Assembly: GCF_037038585.1 (NCBI RefSeq)
Contig: NC_092526.1
Span: 35,353,501-35,417,500, forward strand
Direction of reading: 5' to 3'
DNA: 64,000 nt
Source: Patagioenas fasciata
Taxonomy: Eukaryota; Chordata; Aves; Columbiformes; Columbidae
Position 1 is the stretch's first letter. Every line of letters begins with the position of its first letter. The translations under genes were made by a program, and so were the position numbers. Below, in pieces: positions 10,176-25,100 of this stretch. Under the pieces are notes generated by a model. That model made no database searches. It saw nothing but the letters and a program-made list of their open reading frames with translations, and was not told the origin of the DNA.

Positions 10176-13100
10176 GTAATGTGTTCAAAACAAGATAATG
10201 TTGGAATTGCTGTTTTAGGGTGACTTGCATTTCTAGTTATTTATTAAAGAAACACCACAAACACAGTTTGTTTGCAGGAACAGTTTGCTTCAGTTCACTT
10301 CAAAAAAGTTATTACAGAATATGCAGAGCTGTTGGTCTGTGAAATTAGTATAAATTGTACAAATTACTACAAAATTAGCACAAAATGTAACGATTGTAAA
10401 GGTTATGTTTTCTTACAGGTGGACAACTACAGATTGTGTAAATAAGAGAGGTTATTGCTGCCCATAAAGTATCATTAATTTTTTAATGCAACCACTACAG
10501 TTCCTGAAAGAAATAGATATTTTGCCATCTCAATACCTTGTGCTTTTTTGTTATAGCTTGAGCCGGTTGTAAGGGTGACTGATGTTCAGAAATGTTGTTT
10601 AATATCATCTTAATTTGCCAAAAAGAAGAATAATGCTTGACAGTTAAAATACAATAAATCTTTAAAGAGGAGACATTGTCTTTTTTATAAATAGTTTTTT
10701 TTTTGTTTTGTTTTTTTGCAATTACAGAGGCACTGTTTTCTCTAGGACCTGAAGAACTTGGGACTCTGGATGACAGCAGTAAACCAGATGCAAAGGTGTT
10801 TAAAACTTTCCTGTCATTAATCACTGCTCAGTGTTGGTGTGAAAGAATATTACTTCACTTTGCATAAAACTCATGAGAATGAATGGAAACCTAATTTTGA
10901 TACTGAAAAACAGTTTAGTTGGCTGATACTCTTTTGCACAGGGCCATAGGCTTTTCCCTCAAAACTGAGATATTGAGCCTGTTTCTGTTGAAATTGATAA
11001 TGGAGATGATTTTCTCTTCAAGGGGAGGAGGAACAATCTGAAATTCTACACAGTCCTTTTTCAGATTTTTCTCTTCTGTAACTAAAGCTGCAGTGATAGG
11101 ACTTATCGTTCACCAGGAAAAAAAAGGAAATATGTGTGCAGCCCAGGTCATTGCACTGAGGGTCTCTGAAGGCTTAACAGCCCAGGCATGCACAGATGGT
11201 ATGAGATGGAAATTTAATGTTTGCTTAAAAAGTGCTTACTAAAATGGACTCTAGAATTTCATTTTTTAGTACTAGGGTTAAAGTGACACAACTGGTTGTT
11301 TGGAAATTTTTTTTCTTTGTAAGTCAAATATAAATATAGGCAGCTGATCAAGCTTGTTGAAGTTAACTGTTCTCCTTCCAATCTTGTTCCACCCTACCAC
11401 CAAACAAACCCTTTACTGAGCAAAGAGTATGTTAAATCTGTATGTCGTGATGTCTTATCGCTGAGTTCTTAGGGTTTAGTGTCATGAAAAATATCAGAGA
11501 AAGTTTCCTTTTTTTTTTTTTTTTTTTTACTGTGGTGGTAACTTAATTTTAATCCTTACAGTTTTACTTTATCACAAGATGTATGTTCCGTGACTATTTG
11601 GCTGAGTAAGGTGAGGCTCTGTAGATTTTTGGGAACCACGTCTGATGTTTTTGTGTGAATGAGTAACCTGTGTTAAGAAAACCATAGATAGTGGTTTATT
11701 ACAAGTTTTGGACTTTTTAAATTTAAATGATTGGTTTGAAGACTTTCTGATTTGTTGGGTATGATTTGTTTTTTATTTGTAGGTTCGATTAATTCCTCTA
11801 CAACTTCAACGGTTATTTGCTCAGCTTCTGCTCTTGGACCAGCAGGCTGCATCTACAACAGACCTCACAGAGAGCTTCGGGTGGAACAGCCAGGAGGTAC
11901 AGATCACCGTCAGTGATACCGCTGTTGATAAACTTCTTCCTGAATGGAGAAGATTTTTTTTTTTTAAGTCTGCCATTTAAGAAGTATCTGAAAATACTTC
12001 AAACTGTGGAGACAGCATTGAATTGGATCAGCTATTGTTGTATACTGCTGTATCTCCACATGAAGTGCATTCCAATTGTTTACAGTGAGCAACAGAAGAA
12101 AATTGTTCTGTTAGGTACAATTTCAGTAGTTTTTCCTTTGCTTTTAGAGAAAGTTTTCTCCAAGAGTAATTTGGGTTCTTGTCCTCAACTACTTAGACTC
12201 TTACCTAAACTGAACTGTCCTCTTAGAGTTTAGTCTAAATCTACCCAAGTGAAAGCGTCTTGTGTGGGTTATAGTTTATGTACTTGTAGCTACTCAAAAA
12301 ATAAAGGTAGTAAATATATGGGTACTCGTTGAGCTGTCTTTGTCACACTTAATATATATTGGTTTTAAGCAGTAAGCAAAGCAGATGGCACTATTTTATT
12401 TCTTCAAGTTTGTTTATTTTTATTTTTAGTTTTTGTTTTGTTTGTTTAATCATTCAGGAAATGAGGCAGCATGATGTGCAGGAATTAAATCGGATTCTGT
12501 TCAGTGCTTTGGAAACTTCCCTTGTGGGGACTTCGGGTCATGACCTGATTAATCGATTGTACCATGGGATTGTTGTCAACCACATTGTTTGTAAAGAATG
12601 CAAGAATATCAGTGAAAGACAGGTAAAGCTAGAGGATTTTCCAGGTTAGGTTTCTGTTCAGTCTGTTGAAGGTGTTTTAAATGTTCTTTATTTAAATCTC
12701 CAAAAATAATGCCTCTTTGAGTGTCACTGATGGCCTTATTGAATCTAGGTAGTGTGCATTAGTTAGAGCACTGCAGACTTGAAAATATGAAAATTATTCA
12801 TGACTTTGTTAAGTCTTGGCTGGCATTTTCTAAACCACCTACTTCACGCTGTGACTCAGAGGTAAAAAGACAAGTGTGATTGAATTTTCTGAGTTGGTAA
12901 GCATTGCCTTTAGTAGATGTGGTTAGCAGATAGCTGAACAGCTAGGTAATAACAGTAAAACATATGTTTACAATCTTTTATGGTCTTTGTAATGGAGAAA
13001 AAAAAGTGTCTTTTTTTTAAATTCTCTTCTGTGGATATATGGGATTGTTTTCCCCATCAGCAACGAAGGCGAAATGAATGCTGACATCTGCCGTGGTGCA

Positions 13101-16100
13101 TGGGGTGAATATGTTTCTAATGTTCTATGAACTTACACTACTTACTACCTTATTTTTTTGTTGTACTTCTGCTTAGGAAGATTTCTTAGATCTAACAGTG
13201 GCAGTAAAAGGTGTAGCTGGCTTGGAGGAGGCTCTGTGGAACATGTATGTAGAAGAAGAGTATTTTGAAAATGAGAACTTGTATCGATGCGGAACCTGTG
13301 ATAAACTTGTTGAAGCTTCAAAGGTAATGCATTGGTGATTCTCAGTGTTCCGTTTGCTAACAGTTAGGAACTTCGTTTACATTGCTGTGTCTGCCCGTTA
13401 ACTCTAAGCCAAAAAAAACTTGTATCAGATGATATATAAGAAGAGGATGCTAAAATCTGACCTGTTTTTCTTTAAACCTCAGCAACTGTGTCAAGAAAAG
13501 CTCCCGTGACTCATTTCTTGTCTTGAATATTGTTGCAGTCTTTATTCTAACCAATGGTGAATGGGATGGCATGTAGCTTCCAGAGTATTGCCTCATTCAC
13601 ACACCTCTACTGCCCCTGGCTTTGGGCATTTCAGAGGATAGGCTAAAAGGTAAGCTAGAGTGTAAATTAAAAATAGATGGATGGAAATACTCTCATAAAG
13701 AGTACAAATGTGAGACAAAAATAATGAATAGCTGTTGCTCTGTGCAAGAAAATGGGATCTGTTGATCCGGATATTGCATTTTTTTGCTGATACTGAACAG
13801 GTTCTTGCACTGAAAAATTAACACCTTTGTAGGTGTTTTTAGTATGTTCTGTAGTGCTAGAGCCTTCAGGTGCGTAAGAATGTATTCATGCAAGGAACCG
13901 TTCAGACAAAACGAGGACATAGACATAGACAGCTGTTGGTGTGCGCTGACATGTTCTGCTGTCTTGCCAACAGCAAAGCCTCTGGCCTGCTGGGTGACTC
14001 TCTTCTGCAGCAGAATGAGTGGAATCCAACCCTTGTGTGTGTGCTCCTTAATGTGGGAGTGGGTGCAAAGCCAAGCTGAGTGCAAGTGAAGGTAATCAGT
14101 TATTTGGGATTTCATGACCTATTGGCTGACCTCGTGTGGCTCGATTAGAAGGGCTTGTTTGAGTTAAACTTTACTGGGTTCAAGGGAGTGCAAGGATACT
14201 TGCTAATCTCTTAAATGTGCTCATTCATGCAAGAAGGCAGTGGAAACTCTGATATCAGATAAGAATTAACATAGCTGGGGTATGCAATTTTAATTGTACA
14301 GTCTGATTATCACTTGGAACTTGGAACAGCATACAAAATCCTTTGTGCCACGGAGCTCTGCTATGTAGTCTTCACAACTGATACAAATGAAATACCTTAT
14401 TTAGGGGATTTCTTAAACCATGTGTGTGTTCCTGAGAGGCTTTCCGTCATGGCTCTGCAAATGAGGAGTTGGATGGAGACATTGGGAAGGCTCAGAAGTG
14501 TATCTGTTGAACTTACACTCAGAGGTGATAGAAGATGGTTGGTGTTGCTTCACACCAGGGTTCCTGATGTGCTCACACACCATGTTGTTTGATATTGATC
14601 AATAATACTGCTTACTAAAATGGATTCTGTTGGCTTTGCTGCGTGGAAGGTCCTCTCTTGTATCAGTGAGGGTGACTTTAGCCCTTGCTTGGTTGTTCTG
14701 TGCAAGGGGCCAAGAGCAAAGGTATAGGGAAGATGCTGTATAGTCTGACTTCATAGGCAAGCACAAACCCAGAGGTCTGAAACAGTTCGAGAAAATCCTC
14801 TCATGAGGAACACGTGGGTTATGGAAATGTAATTACTGACTGGAGTTTCAGCAATGTCTTGCATTGTTTTCTGTAGCAGGATAAAGTATGGGACTGGTGA
14901 TCACCATTCAGGGAAGGTATAGGGCTTGACAGCGTGGAAAGATCTTCATTGCTTTTAGGATGTCTAGTTGGTAGGGAAGTTGAAAATTAGGGAAGACATC
15001 TTAAAAATGAAAACACTGGTCATGTCTGCCTGTTGGAACGAAGTCTTGTTGGAAAATAAAGAGTTGACCATAGCAAGGTAGAAATACTGCTGTTATAACT
15101 GCGTGCTTACAATTTTTTAAAAATCATTTTACAGTCTGCTAAACTACGCAAGTTGCCGCCTTTTCTCACCGTTTCTCTCCTGAGATTTAACTTTGACTTT
15201 GAGAAGTGTGAAAGATATAAGGAAACAAGCTGCTATACATTCCCTATCCAGATAAATCTGAGGCCTTTTTGCGAGCAGGTTTGTATTATCATATTTGTTA
15301 AAGTTTCTACATGCTCATCAGAGAACCAAAATCTCAAGGACAAGTTATCTTTTATTTTGCATTTTGTCAGGGCAAGGTATTTGAGAAAATTTGTGGGGTT
15401 CTCCTGTGTCCCTAATTCCAAATGTATAGAATTCCAGTTTGTTTCCAAAAGACCACTTTCTAACTGACTGGGAAAGGGTATAATAGTTGCCTAAAATTTA
15501 ATCTGACTTTTCCTTGAAAGGAAGATTATCACCTGGAAATGGAAGTTTATTTTTGTATTGTCATTGTCTGATAACATAATGTATAGATTTAGCTATATAT
15601 GTTTCATGTGCCTGAATTTATTTAATTTTTCTTAGGAATCCATCTTTGCATTCATATGTGTGTATTTTGATTATAAACGGAGTGATACCGGTGCTTGATG
15701 ACAATTTTTGATTGTTAAATAAATAAAGAATATACTTAATAGAGGCAGTGTTACCGAAAAAGACATTTTTCTTGCTGAAGTATTGTAATGCAAGCTTGGA
15801 AATTTCTCAGTGTTTGCATTTGAGGAAGCCTTTTTTTTTTCCAGTTTGTTTGTGGACATAAATGTTTTCCATGTTTTTTCTCTAGTCTTTTAAACAAAAT
15901 AAGTCTGGTTATGAATGAACACCTGGAGCTGTTCTTCTGTTTGCATCAATATTTCATTATTTTAAATTTCCAATATTGTTCAGAATCATGCTTAACAGGT
16001 TGCTTAATAAGCCTGTGCTTTGGTCTGTGGTTTGTGTCACTCCATACTTTTGCTCCTCGGCACTCAAAACCCATTTCAATTTTCATACATGCGAATGCAG

Positions 16101-19100
16101 ACTGAGAAATACCTGAGGTTACACTGCTGGTATAAATCTGTCCTTGTGTGAAAGACTTACTGATATATGTTATTGTTATTATTGTTGTTTTTCTTTTTTA
16201 AGACTGAAATGGATGATTCAGAGTACATGTATGAGCTCTTCTCTGTTATTATACATAAAGGTGGCTGCTATGGAGGACACTATCATGTTTATATCAGAGA
16301 TGTGGATGAATTAGGAAACTGGCAATTACAAGTAAGTCCTGAAGGTTTTTCTTACTTGCTTGATATGTCTCGTTTTTCAGAAAAGTATTATGAGCTAGTG
16401 GATGAAATCTACATCCAAACTAATTAATATTTCAGTGAGGTGTTTGGTCTCTTACTTCATTGAGAAGGCTAGTGTTCAACAGTATATGATCTCTATCAAG
16501 ATTTTTTTAGCAAATTTTAGCTTTCTGATCTGCTGAACTATCTCATGTTACCGGGCTCACTTTTACCTTCCCAAATGAATTAATACTATTGCTCAAGACT
16601 AGCACAGTGATTTTAGTGGATGTCTCTGTCTGGCTGTTTGTAAATAACACAAATGCCTTTTTTATTAAAAATTGCTAGTGGATATTCTGTATAACAATAA
16701 ACACCTGTAGCAGATGGGAGAGGCAGCTTATCAGAACTTCCATCACACTTCTAAATTGCGCATGCTTATGTTAGTACAGACTGTAATTGAAACCCACTAC
16801 CTGTGTGTGAAATGGTATTTGTGAGTCTCTTATTTTTCTTATCCAGGAAGAAGAGGATAGGCTGATTGAAGATAAAGCTTTAAGAGATACTGAAAATGCC
16901 AAAGAAATGGAAAATCCATTGGCAGTCTTAAAAGGGATTTTATCAGAGGTATGGTATGTAAAGAGTTTATTGCTTTGATTTTTTGATATTGGAGAACCTA
17001 GAAGAAGGGGCTGGTGTGTGCAAGAGCGGGCAGGTTTAAGTGTACATAACGCTTCTGAACTTACTGTGAAACAGGCAAAACTTGTAAGCTGACTTTAATA
17101 GTGGCTCTTCGTACAGAAAAGGGCCGTTTTTGAGTATTTAAGTTGCTTACCAAAGCCATTGCAAAGGGTGATATTACATTGGCTTGTTTACAAACAGGGA
17201 TGTTTAAGCACTTCAGAGTTGGCTTCTTTGTGCTGCTCCCTTGACTTCTGTACCCTTTGTTATCTTGGTTTTTAATTTCTCTGTAGGAAGAATCAAAACA
17301 AATTCCCGTGGATCAATTAGGGCAGAAATTACTGGAGAAGAAAGGGGTGTCCTGGAATAAGAAATATCGAAAACAATATGGAGCATTACGAAAGGTAATG
17401 TATGTGTATGTAAGTTTTGTTTTTTACTGTTGCGATAACTTCACATTTATACTCCTGTTGAATAGTCAGTAAGATAGAGCACATGTAAGAGAGGTTTGTG
17501 AGATAAATTAGTACATGTGGGAGCATGAACAAGATTTTCCAGGAACTGTCTGCCTGAAAGCTTGTATCTTTTTTTCCATCTGTATGGTTGGCCTATAGAA
17601 AAAAAAAAAAATGAACCTTAGCTACTGAACCTTATGTCTGTGGATGAAGCTGCAACAACACTCATACCACTTAAAAAGAGAAGCACTTACGAGAATTAAA
17701 GGAGAAATACAGTACCTCTTCACAGTCATAACATAAATGAGGTTTTGAAAATACATGTCACTTTTTGGTTGAATAGCGCATGTCCATAAAATCAATACTT
17801 GCAGTAAAGTCTAGTTTGTCCAGTTTGTTACTGTATTTTCTAATACTTTAAGGAAAAGATTTTAGCATTTGTGTTATGTGGAAAATTCATGTTTGACTGT
17901 GTTTTTAATAGAACTAACAATGCTGTTTTCACAATAATTATTTAAATGTAGTTGTGAAATCTTTATGTGAGTCTTTGGCAGAGGTAGATGCTTTTCTGAC
18001 TTTGACAGGGAAGTGATAGAAACAAGTTGTGATCAACCCAGTATTAACCATTTCTAAGTTTGAGTGCTATTGTGGATATTACCCAACCTGACTTTTCGCA
18101 AGTGCTGGATTTATACTAAAACCGCATTGATCAGTGCAGCATGTGCCTTATTTCAATAACTGTTTTGTTTTAGAAGTATCAAATGAGTTTTGGATTGCGA
18201 TTAAAACTGAAATTCAGATTTTAAGCATTTGTTCTTGTTCGTGTCTGTTTCTTTTCTCGAGGGATTGGGATGTTTTTTGTAGTTTTGAGGGGGCTAGGAT
18301 TTGAGTGTGGTTGTTGTCCACTTCTGCCCCACATCCCTCAAGAGCCATGGTTTTGTTTTGTGTAATTTGGACATCAAGCTTGTTTGAAGTATCTGCTTGC
18401 TGCTAAAATGAAAGTAGAGAACAGAGCGGATAAGCTGGGGCAAACTGAGTAGATTTGAAGTTCTTGAGATACCACAATGGGCGGCATTAATTTGGATAAG
18501 ATACAGCTCATCAGACCAGAATTGAACTCAAGATCCTGGTCTAGTGAACACAAATGGGAGCAGTTGTGCAGAGACTAGAGAGTGAGAAATACCATTGTTA
18601 GAGAGCTAAACTAGTTGGGATGTTACTCTGTGTGTCTGATAAAGCAGAAACTACTCTTTTATTGTCTGTAGAGCATCATGCCCTGTGTTACCTTCCCAGG
18701 GATGGAGAGTATGCACTTGTGACAAGTGTTTTAAAAGGACTCCAGTGTCTCAAGCAATCTTTGGAATTCAGAAGTTAATCTGATCTAGTTCTTAGTGATT
18801 CATGGATGTTGAAAACAATTCTTTTGCAATTTCTTGCATGATAGTTTGAAACAAAGCTAGCAACAGCATAGAAAAGATCAGGCAGATCAGTGGTGATAGG
18901 AAAATTACATTTTTTCTGTCTAAACTGGGGAAATAAATGAGGAAACATCATAAAACCAAGTTTGAAGGAATGGGGTTTGTGTAATAATTTGAGGATGAAT
19001 CAGGGGAAGTAGCTCATGCAGGCTGCTATACTTTAAACTGGGTATCATCTTAATCTTGTCCTTCCTTTCCTTTTAGTTTTTGCAAAACCATCCTCAGATA

Positions 19101-22100
19101 TTCCAGTTCAGTCCTGTTGAAAATAAGGTTGGTCTGAAGGAAAAACACAAGCTCCTGTTTAAGTCAGATTCTCAAGGACAGGATCTCCAAAACCACCCTC
19201 AGAAGAATGATGTCCAGTGGAATTCAGAAAAAAAACGTACAGGGCCAAGGGACAGTTCTGCTGGTGGCCATTGGTTTGATCTGAATGATTCAAAAGTCCA
19301 GCCGATCAAGGAGAAGGATATTGAGAAACAATTTCAGGGTAAAGAGAGTGCCTACATGCTGTTTTATCGAAAATCTCAGTTGAAAAGACCACCTGAAGGT
19401 ACACTAAGCTTATCTTGGTGTTCTGGGGGCTTCGTTTTTTGGCAGTTTGTTTTATGGCTGTTGGACCTTTCCTTCCTTTCCAAGAGCTGAAAGTACATTT
19501 TCTTTCTATGTTAATTTGAAAAAAGGGTTAACTAAGATACATGGAGGATACCTCGAAGGAAGTAGTGACCAGTTAATTGACTGTAGCTAACACTAACTTT
19601 TTTCTAGTATGCTTCACAAATACTGGCAGAACTTCTGCTGAAAAAAAATACACGTTTTTGCTAACAACATTCATCTATCAGTTTCTCTTAGGGCAAGATT
19701 GATGGGAAGAAGTAAAAGCACTTGTTTGGTTTTTTTGGCATCATCTTGCAGTTTAATTTTCTCTATTACAAAAGGATGCAACATTATTGCTCTGACCTTT
19801 CAATGATTACCATACTGTAATGTCTCATCTTGATCGTTTTTCTTGTTTGTCGAAATATATTTGAAGCAGCTGAGACCAAACTAGCCTATGTTATTTGTTG
19901 CAGCACGAGGAAATCCAAGGTACCAAATTCCTGAACACCTTCTGAATGAAATGAATGCTGCTAATACCGAACTGCAAAAAAAGAGGTATATTGATGTAAC
20001 TGTACCTATCTCTTAAACAGCATTCTGAATCTGCATATCTCCAAAGTGATATGAAATGAAAGAAACTCATTGAGCTGAGCCAGATACTAAAATGATTCAG
20101 TGCCATAGGGTTTAATGGAGGAGTACAACTTGTATGCCCACGTTCTGCCTTCACTGGTTCCCTGCCTCCCTGTTAGTGGTGTAACTGGGCATTCTACAGA
20201 ATTTCAAGGGCAACTTACAGTTTAAAATTGTACCTTTTTTTTCCTGTGAAAATCAGTGTAATTCTGGAAGGAGAAAGGAATACTTATGTTTTCAGAGGGA
20301 GTTCTCCACTGGGAGAAGCAGGAACGACTTGCTTTACAGTAAAACAGCGGATAAGTGGTATCCTTTGTCAGAAATGTGAAGGAGAGAGCTAGTGGTGTTC
20401 AGGTTGGTCAAAACTACTTCTGCTGAGGAACACACAGTACTGATAATACTCCTGAATAAGGGTTAAACTATCAACATTTAGACACACACAGGAAACCCAA
20501 GTGTTGTGTGATATTTCTGTACTGTGCAGATTTCACTCCTGTGTGTATTTGCTGCTACGTTTAGCATCATCTCTAGTCGTCTTTAAACACCTCTGCATAC
20601 CCCTTGGTGGAGGAGAGAATGTGACAGTGAGTTTAGTTGTGAGGATATGATATCCAGGACAACTGCACAGAAGCACCTCTGAGATAAACTAGTTGCTTGT
20701 CAATATTAAATTCACCTGTTTATTGTTGTGTTATTCTTTCAAAGAGCGGAATGTGACTCAGCAAACAACGGCATTGATTTACACCTCCATTTGAGCTCAT
20801 ATTATAAGTTTCATAATGGGGCTTTGCATCCTTCCCTTACTTGGAAAGAGTGTGTTGTGGATTTGACTATTGATAGAAGAAAAACACTAGGAGACCTTCG
20901 ACAGTCAGTATTCCAGGTATTTGCTATATTCGATTAATTCAAACAGTTTCTGCTTGAGCTACAACAATATTTACCTATGTATTTATATTGCAATTTTTAC
21001 CTCAATGAGACATTTTCAACAGTAAATGTTATTTTAGGAAGCTGCAAGCTATATGGGTTTACATAGAAGGAAACATTGGTTTGAGAGCTGGTTTTGCAGT
21101 ATCAAAGAAGCCATTAAATTGATGAAACTTAAATTATGCAGACTTTAAAAAGCTCTTATATGCTAATAATTTGTATTTGGGCAGAATGCATGTGGCGATG
21201 GATTGACACTTTGCAAACTATTCTTAATATTTCAGTTAGTGACAGATTTGTCTTTGTATTTTTAAGGAGCTAGCTGGCCTTTGAAGGAACTAATCAGGGT
21301 AGTTTAACAAAAAAGAAAATTAGTTAAAAGAGATGTTTAGCTTAGCTATTGAATATGGTATCTTTGCATTTGTTCTCTACTATGTTAAAGGAATATGACA
21401 ATATGTAAAACGGTTTTCATAGATATCCAAATCAAAGCTAATTTAATATCAGGAAACACTGTTTGCTTTTCCTATACCTCACAGCCTTTGGTTAGTGTCC
21501 AGATGAAACATTATTTTTGGACTACTCTGAAAGGCCAAGTCCTAGGTGCTTTTCTGTGTTACTGGCCTTCTTAAGTAAATAGTTGTGACTTGTAAAGTGT
21601 CAAAGTGAGCTTAGTAGCCAGGTTTTAACAGCTTTCAGCAAAGTTGTAATTTTGAGTGGTGTGAGTTATTGATTGCTCATGTTTTTATATATATATATTT
21701 TTTTTTTAATTTATTATTCCTGATTAGATGTTGGAATCTTGGGAAGGAGACATGATTCTCAGTATTGCCAAGCCTTTACCAGCAGGACTGCATCTTTACC
21801 AGATGCTTGACAGTAAGACTACTACATACAAGGCTTCCATTGTATTTATATTTTGTATTTACTGCAGGCATTGAGGACTTAATATGTAAAACATCTTGAA
21901 GGCGTGTATTACTGAACAGTCTTAAAACTCAAACGCATGTGCAAGCCCACTGCTGTGATTTAGGACACTCTTGTTAGAGAAGTGAAGGGGTTTCAGACCT
22001 TTGTATGTAATCTTTGTTGGAAAGTATAGTAAGGCTGCAGATCTTATGCAAGTTAAATGTATTTGGTGACAAAAATATTTGTCTGTATTTTAACCTTAAT

Positions 22101-25100
22101 TTGCTTCTTAATGTTTGCTTTCATAGTATTTACTTAGTAGGCAGAAGAGAGGAGCCAGGTGTGACATCTAAGAAAAATGTAGGTTAGACTAAGCTCATTT
22201 AGGACTTTTGTAGAGCAAAATGCTTACCCAAAGAGTAGTTGAACAATTTATTAAGAGTATTGTGAGTTCTGTCTCCAGCTTTGCATTGTTATGCAATTTT
22301 AGGTGTTAGTCTTCAAAAATTCAGCCATTTAAAAATGTTATAGTCTTTGTGGTCTGTTTCAGAAAATTAGGGTTTTACCAGAGCATAGCCCAACTTTCTG
22401 TGATGTTGACATCAAAATACACATGTCCTCATAGCTGCTTTAAATATTCCTCCCCATTAGTATTTCAAAGAATGGGCTTGGAATGTACAGTATGTAACTT
22501 GTTTCTTGAATCCAACCTTTTTATTTTCAATCTATTTATTCACTGTTAAATCTCATGTAGATATTCCTGACAAGGCAGCTTGACCAGTCAAGTGTTACCT
22601 TGGCCCCCAGTTTGCAAGGGAAATAGAACTGGAACCTCCATGCTGCAGCTCTCTGTACTCAGCCAGAGTAGGGGTGTGCACCCACCTGTGCTGCTCTTCC
22701 CACAGGAATGAAGCATAGCTTATTCTCTCTAGATGCTGATCCCACAGAAGCGTTTGTCGTGATCCACTTGAGTCAGAGTAGCATGTGCCAGCATGTTTCA
22801 GTTTACCAGCTGACCCTGCTTGCCTGTTTTGAGCAGGGGCAGTAACTTGGTGATTTGTTCCTTTTTAGGAGATGAGCTGACGCTGGACAGCATTGGGCTG
22901 GCTGATGGAGCAGATGTCTTTGTGTGGAATGGGAAAGAGGTAAAAGAACCGAATACCCTCTCTCCTTGCCAGCTCTGAAGGGATAAGATGCAATCTCCAG
23001 ACCCAGTTCTGGAGATGTTGATTTGTTCTGCAGATGTGCTACTGCCATACCAACGTTGGCTTTGGGGACGCCACTTCAGCCGCATCTAGGATACTTGTTT
23101 TTACAGCTTGTCAGTGTACCTTGTGTGATGTACAATGTTCTGCTTGATAAAATTATAAACAGAATTACACTATGCAGAGTGCAATAGTATCAGATTGATA
23201 GATACCTGTGGATACCCAATGCCAGTTACAGCAAAGTGTATTCTGAAAACAACCGGTGCCTCTTGGAAGGAGATTGGGTGATAGTAATGCGATAACGAAA
23301 ACTTATGTCCTGTAGGGAATCATTTCACATATGAAGTTAGACCTGTCAATGACTACTTTTGTGTATGGCCTCCCTGGAATACTGTGCTCCTTTTCTAGTG
23401 TCCCATCTTCCTTTTAATGTAATATTAAGGCTTCTGCATAACTTTCAAATGCATGCTTCAGTGGTTATATAACATAGCATTTTATCCCATCTCTGTAATG
23501 AAATACAGTATTAGTTTTAAAAGACTTTTTAAATTGTAAAACTATACATTTTTCTTTCTGATTTATCAACAAAATCAAAACAAATAACAAAACCAAAAGA
23601 AAACCTCTAGCGACAGAGTCCTTCTTGTCTTGGTTGTATTTCTGGTATGGTCTTCACTACTTCAACTTCCTGTGTGATTATTTTCAGCAAGAACCTATAT
23701 TCTTTGCCTAGGTTGAATATATAGAAAGGCCAGACTTTAAAAATCTGACTCTCTTGATCTGCCTCAGTCACACTTTTGGGTGGTTCTTTAATGTCCTGAG
23801 GGACTAAATTCCTCTGTTCTTAATGTGATGGAAACCAAGCGTCCACTGGTTTCCCTGCTACTTTTACCAATATATTTACTGTATATGCAGCCTTGGAACA
23901 GACCTTAGCGTTATGTTTTTTCTTCCCAATGCCTTTGTGTTATTCTGGTTGCTTGTTCAGTAGGCATTTGGTCAAAGGTAGTTTATTCCTAATGAGGAGA
24001 GAGGGTCCATCTTTTTGTCCCAATGATTTTATGATTGTCATTTATTGCTGTCCAGTTTTTTCTGTATTTGATCACCCCCGCATAAATCTTGCATTCCTTA
24101 CCTCAGGTTGGTGGTACGAAGGTGATGACAGGCCCTGATCATGAACCCGTGGTCATAAACGTTCTTCGTTTAGTGGAGTATAATGAAGGAGGGAAGGGTC
24201 AGCATTTCACAGAATCACAGCACGTCTTTTCATGCAGCACAAAACTGGGTGACCTGCGCAGAGCCTTGGCACCCTCAGGAGGAATCATGCTAAAGAATGG
24301 CTCGGGACCAGATAAAGAAGCGAAGAACTGGGAAGTTTTCCTTGAAGAAGATATGAAGGAAACAGTCAAAAGTGTTGGTCTGACGGATGGATGCTCAGTA
24401 CTAATCTTAGACAGCCATGACCAGAGGTAACCAAGTTGATCCCAAGTATAATTAAACACCAGAGCAATTTTGGCAAAATCTGTTCAGTTAAAATTAGACC
24501 AGCTATATGTATATATGTATTTTTAACTAATTTTCACTTTGAGCTTTTTAGTTCAAGATGATGTAATCTTAAATTTTGAGGATCAGCTGCTTATCAACTG
24601 TTCGATTTTCTTTGCTCTTGAAGTGCAGATGCAGCCACATCCTTTGACTTACACTTGCAGAGGGAAAAACCTAGCAAGAACAACTTGTGCCCAATGTGCT
24701 GGCACAGTCTTTGGCATAACCTGAATTTCTGAGGCTTGAGTCGTGTGGTTCTCCGAGGGAGTTGGTGGGATAAGAAAACAGAGCAGTATCAGAAGAGTAA
24801 GCAGCTCAGCTGAATCTCCCAGTTGAATCTGAAGTTGCCAGGGGCGAATTTCTGGTCTCATTTACTTTCCCAGTGTATAGCCCTGAGGTTACGTTTCTCT
24901 TTTCAGAGACATGTATATGTGCTTGTTACGTAAATTCTGATTTCCTAGTTGTAACAACACTGACAAATTGAGATTAAATCAAGCAGTGAGAGTGTTCTTC
25001 ACCAAGGACTGTTACTGTATATATGTACTGTAGCAAGGAGAGAGAGAAAAATCTCAAGTTTTAGTTATAACTAGGTATATTTTTACCATATTTTTTTTCA

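Noticed and set aside
16332-16427. Extension of USP40 coding exon 7 into the intron as an alternative C terminus
   Set aside because: A strong GTAAGT donor at 16,332 and an in-frame next exon make retention unlikely; no poly(A) signal directly follows.
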